64,000 bases of DNA from the NCBI GenBank assembly GCA_032717465.1, contig CM064666.1, positions 21,770,431 to 21,834,430 on the forward strand, in the 5' to 3' direction. The position numbers and the translations under genes are program-made. Of this stretch, positions 59,922 to 64,000 are shown piece after piece; positions within the stretch are counted from its first letter, which is position 1, and every line of letters starts with the position of its first letter. This stretch comes from Coenobita brevimanus (lineage: Eukaryota; Arthropoda; Malacostraca; Decapoda; Coenobitidae). The notes below the pieces were generated by a model that saw nothing but the letters and a program-made list of their open reading frames with translations, was not told the origin of the DNA and ran no database searches.

Positions 59922-60817
59922 TTAATGCGGCAATGGAAGATGAAAGGATGAAGATGGATAAGTAGGTGGAAATATATAAATAACAATGAGAGAATGGAAT
60001 ACATGAGTAGGCGTGAAAATGAATGATGGTGCGGGGATGGATGGTTTAAATAAAAGGCGAAGGATGAGATGGAGTATAAATAACGTAGGTGAAGATGAAA
60101 ACGGCGTAATGGAAATGAGATGGAATATTTACAATAACCAATCTGTAGAGAAAATCGAGGATACTCTCTATAGAAAGGAAAGATATACTACAGTTCCACA
60201 GTAGAGATGGGAGTGTTGAGATGTATGACGTGCAGGAGTGGCTGGGCGTAGCTGGGCTGGGGCGGGGCGGGGCTTGATGGGGCGGGGCGGGGCGGCGGTG
60301 GAGAGACAGCTGGGCAGAGAGGAGAAGAGACGGCGCGATGAATCACCGGCAGGGAGTGGCGGTCGTATTAGGCTCCGTAATGCAGACCAGATGCGGGCGA
60401 CGACAGAGGCCGGTGGTGGGTGGTGAGGGCGGATGTTGGTGCAAGACAGGTGTAGAGCTGTTGAGTTGCAAATGCAGAGAATGGTGGTGGGCAGGTAGTG
60501 GGCAGACAGTGATAAGTGGCACCGTGGGGGCAGGAGTTATGATGAGTCCGGAACAGGTGCTGGGAACAGGTGCAACAGGTGCGTAGTTCGGCGACGGTGA
60601 CACGTGCGGTCAGGAACAAGGGTATGGGTGCGGTTGTTTGAGAGGTGAGCACTGGTGAGAAAAATTGTACACTCGGAAAGCACAGCCAGGTATTACACCA
60701 CTAGAGGCACTGAGGAGGGGCGAGGCTGGCAGATGCGAGACATCGAGTATCTTGTGATGACATTAAAAGGCGGTGGAGGCGGTCTGAATCTGATGGTTCG
60801 AAACACCGCTGCTACCA
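59922..60817 (-). promoter_or_regulatory. E5 leader and primer-binding site
   Basis: tRNA-like 3' end on + at 60795-60817. GGGGC tract at 60257-60297, interrupted by CTTGAT. The 86-codon minus-strand frame is at 60343-60603, with more amino acid changes than in E1-E3 but the same length. Confidence 0.75.
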
Positions 60818-60819
60818 AA

Positions 60820-63800
60820 TGTAACTTGCAATACTTTGGTGATAGAAATTCCGTGTACACACAGCTAGATAAGATAGATAGATATTTTTTTTAAATAATC
60901 TTTTTATTTGTTCCATAGAAATACAGTTACACAAAATTCCTAGTATACAAGATATGACCTAGCTCTATGATGAAAAATTTCATCTTATAAGAGCCAGTGA
61001 ATATTTTATATATATATAAATGTTTTCCATCATTGGATTATTCTGGGACACTGAGAGGCAATAGGCAATACATACATACATATACATATACATATACATA
61101 TACGTATACACACAACACACACACACGCACACACGCATATATACATATATAAACATATATAGTTTCAAGTTTTCTTATGTTGATTGTCAGCTATATTAAT
61201 TTTTTTTACTGGCTTTTCATAACTACTTATTGTTGAGAATGTTGTACGGGACTATGAGGTACATATGATTTTATGAGGTACTTTTTTAGACTGCTTTTAA
61301 AGTTATCTACAGTAGTTTTTTTTACTATGTCGTGTGGCAGGGAATTGAATATTTTTGCACCATGATACCTAATATTACTCTGAGATTGTAAAGACGGCAT
61401 GAAAGGTACAACAAAACGTTCTGTATTTCTATACTGGTATCTTGTAGGTGGAGTGGGTACAAAGAATGAGTTATTGTAAACAAGTCCATTAATGCATTTA
61501 TACACATATACTGCACATACCAGTTCATTGATTTCTTTCATCTTAAGTATGTTATTATTATAAAATATATCATTCGTATGCTCGTAGCGGCCTACTCGTT
61601 CGATTGCTCTCATGATTTGCTTCTGAGCTGTTTCTAAAGGTTTCAGAGCTGTTTTATTTGCCGCTCCCCATACTGCATGACAATATACTAAATGAGTATA
61701 CACTAGTGAATAATATATCAAAATCATTGACTGTTTGTTTAATTTATTCCTTGTTTGATATATAATGCCACAGTACCTTAATACTTTATTTCTAATTTGG
61801 ATGATATGCTTATTCCACAGTAATTTATTGTCTAATACTATACCCAAAAATTTGGTTTCTGTTACTTCTTTAATGCTGTTATTATTAATAACTACTTGAA
61901 CACTGTGATTTATTTTCTTATGTCTGTGGAATACAATAAAGTAAGTCTTATTTATATTTAATGTTAGCTTATTGGCTGAAATCCACTGTACCACCTTAGA
62001 TATTTCTTCAGTTAAGGTATTTGTAAGAGTGTTTATATTACTGTGGCTTAAGTAGAAAGTACTGTCATCAGCAAATAGTACATGTTTTAACCTTTTTGTT
62101 GCGTTTGTGATATCGTTGAGGTAGATTAAAAATAATATAGGCCCTAAGATCGAGCCTTGTGGCACCCCTACATTTATTTCAGTAGTGGAAGATGTTTGAT
62201 TATTAAAATAAACAAATTGTTTACGTTTAGCCAGATAACTCCGGAACCAGTCAAGTGCTTTCCCTGTAATACCATAGTGTGTCAATTTCTCAAGTAATAT
62301 TGTATGGTCCACTGTATCGAAAGCCTTGGTTAAATCCAGAAACAGACTTATAGTGAACTCGTTTTTATCAAAGGCTGACAAAATGTGATCCGTGAAAGAC
62401 AAAAGAGCATCTTGTGTGGATCTCCGTCTACGGAACCCATACTGATCATCGGAGAGCATACCTCTTTCTTCTAGAAAATCAATTAATCTGTCACAGACTG
62501 GACTCTCAATAATTTTACTTAAAGAAGGCAGGACCGAAACAAGGCCTATAATTTTCAGGTGTATCACGAGGGCCCGACTTGTGTGTTGGTATTACTCTCG
62601 CTAACTTCAACTGATCAGGAAAGATTCCAGTAGCAAAAGACAAATTACATAAATGAGTTAAAATAGGACACAAAATTGTTATAGACCTCTTCAGCACCTT
62701 CACAGGAATATTGTCATGCCCAGCGGCTGAATCACGCATATTCAAAACAACTTTATTGATTTCGTCAGTAGTGACTTCCCTGAAAGTTAGCTCATTTATC
62801 TGAAGTTCAGGAAGATATGCCTGGAACTTAGTTTGAGTCTGGTTAATATTCTTTGCTAATTCTTTACCTATATTGGTAAAATAGTCATTGATTGAATTAG
62901 CAGTAATATTTCCTGCATGATTAAGCTCAGTGTGCCCTCTCCTCATTAATACTGAATTTACTATGTTCCAAGTCTTTTTAGAGTCCCCTGCCGAGGTTGC
63001 TAGTTTACTTTTATAATAATTCCCTTTAGCAGTCTTAATTGATTGGGTTACTTTATTTCTTACTTTACGGTATATGTCACCATATGTAATCGGTTTCTTT
63101 AGATATTTACGTTGTAAGCGGTTGCCTTCTTTAATCATAGCTTTAATTTCATGAGTTATGTATGGTTTATCCTTATATTTTTGCTTTATGTGAATTGTCT
63201 TTTGTGGGAAACATTTTTCGAAAATGGTTATAAATTCTGATAAAAGAAATCGAAGCAGGTTGCGAAATTGCTGGTCTTATAAATGCAAGACCAATCTACT
63301 TTTATTAGTTCTTGTTTAAAAATTTCTATATTGTCATCCGTGAAATCCCTATATCTTTTTATTATTTTTTTGTTTGGAGGCTTTATATTCAGTGAAAACG
63401 CTGAAAATATGGGAAAATGGTCTGAGATATCAGAAACATATATACCATTAGTTATATTTTTGCTAATGTTATTAGTCCAGATTTGATCGATTAATGTAGC
63501 TGACTGGCAGGAGTTTATTACAAGCTCACAGTAAAATAGTCTGCCCGATTTGGCTGCCTGCTAAGAACTGATGCAATAACGCCGTCTTCAGGCGTGGGAA
63601 AGCGTGCTGACCTAGCAAGTTTAGTGGGGGCATGTATGCATTGGGGGGGGACATATATACATCGGGGGTAGACATATTGTAGAGGGGGTACACTACTCCC
63701 CCGGGAAGCTGAGACGGTGTCTCCTGACACCGGGAGGTAAATGGTGTTTGATTATAGTAGTAAGGCAGGACCGGGAGGTGTGTACAAGGGAGAAGTATGA

Positions 63801-64000
63801 TACAGGGGCAGTAGGGGAGACATGGCCATGTTGAGGGGAGGGAATTAGAAGGAAATATACATATAAGATATACAAGGATTAATAGGTATAAATCTAGTAA
63901 GGGGCGAAGGTATACATAAACGTAATGGGAATTACACAATAATAGATTGAGACATGATAAACAAGGAGTAGATATGAGAGTTCAATTGTTGTTCTTCCTT
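60820..64000 (-). repeat. LTR right of E5, carrying the same LINE in U5 (cut by window end)
   Basis: LTR sequence at 60820-60873 and 63511-64000, with a LINE between at exactly the same base as in the left LTR. The window ends about two bases before the expected LTR edge. The array probably continues. Confidence 0.9.
60874..63510 (-). mobile_element. 5'-truncated LINE, copy 2
   Basis: 2637 bases, nearly the same as copy 1, with the same 5' truncation point and the same (TATC)n tail. RT and C-terminal part are in one long frame (61227-62567, 446 codons), including GVPQGSILGPILFLIYLNDI and VLFADDSTFYL (catalytic FADD). A one-base insertion near 62541 separates it from the N-terminal frame 62515-63138. 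It contains about 15 extra bases near 60955-60970 (gacctagctctatg) that copy 1 lacks. The breaks in the two copies are at different places, so each decayed on its own after duplication. Confidence 0.9.

Larger units (their letters stand above)
49581..64000 (-). mobile_element. array element E5
   Basis: Unit between two LINE-bearing LTRs (49581-52752 and 60820 to just past the window end). Subtracting the LINE, the LTR-to-LTR spacing is 8613 bases, the normal array unit. The genes are complete in order but broken. E5 shares private markers with E4 (TAA in PR) and with the inverted fragment (TGA in RNase H). Confidence 0.9.

Noticed and set aside
12089..64000. CRISPR-like or other direct-repeat defence array
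   Set aside because: The regular repeats are LTRs and whole retroelement units; no short repeats with unique spacers exist.

Overview
The window is repeat DNA from an animal genome. The mix of gypsy/errantivirus-like LTR elements with an F-protein-type env, two non-LTR (LINE) families, a Penelope-like fragment, a Tc1/mariner-type MITE and many microsatellites fits an arthropod, perhaps a decapod crustacean. That assignment is a guess from element content only. I found no cellular protein gene and no RNA gene.

Layout. 1-1.3 kb: pol/env end of an old gypsy element (A, + strand). 1.3-4.4 kb: non-coding unit bounded by diverged direct repeats, possibly a non-autonomous LTR element. 4.4-10.8 kb: a decayed relative of A on the - strand (B), split by a 485-bp MITE. 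11.2-11.9 kb: a (TA)n tract and a Penelope-like RT fragment with an inverted piece. From 12,089 to the window end: a head-to-tail array of at least five copies (E1-E5, - strand) of one errantivirus-like family. Each copy has a ~545-bp LTR, a long leader, gag, pol (PR-RT-RNase H-IN) and env, and neighbouring copies share a single LTR. E1 has lost env and most of IN. E4 has a LINE in env and a gag-PR deletion. Beside a 100-N gap, 46,031 to about 49,460 is inverted. Both LTRs flanking E5 carry the same LINE at the same base.

In an intact element, LTRs would drive transcription and polyadenylation, Gag would form particles, pol would process, reverse-transcribe and integrate, and Env would be a furin-cleaved membrane fusion glycoprotein made from a spliced RNA. 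None of E1-E5 is intact. All five share the same lesion at the start of RT, and every copy that keeps env shares a frameshift there. This points to a defective founder multiplied by DNA-level duplication or by mobilisation in trans. The only long uninterrupted catalytic gene is the 1014-codon EN-RT ORF of the LINE at 37.1-40.4 kb.
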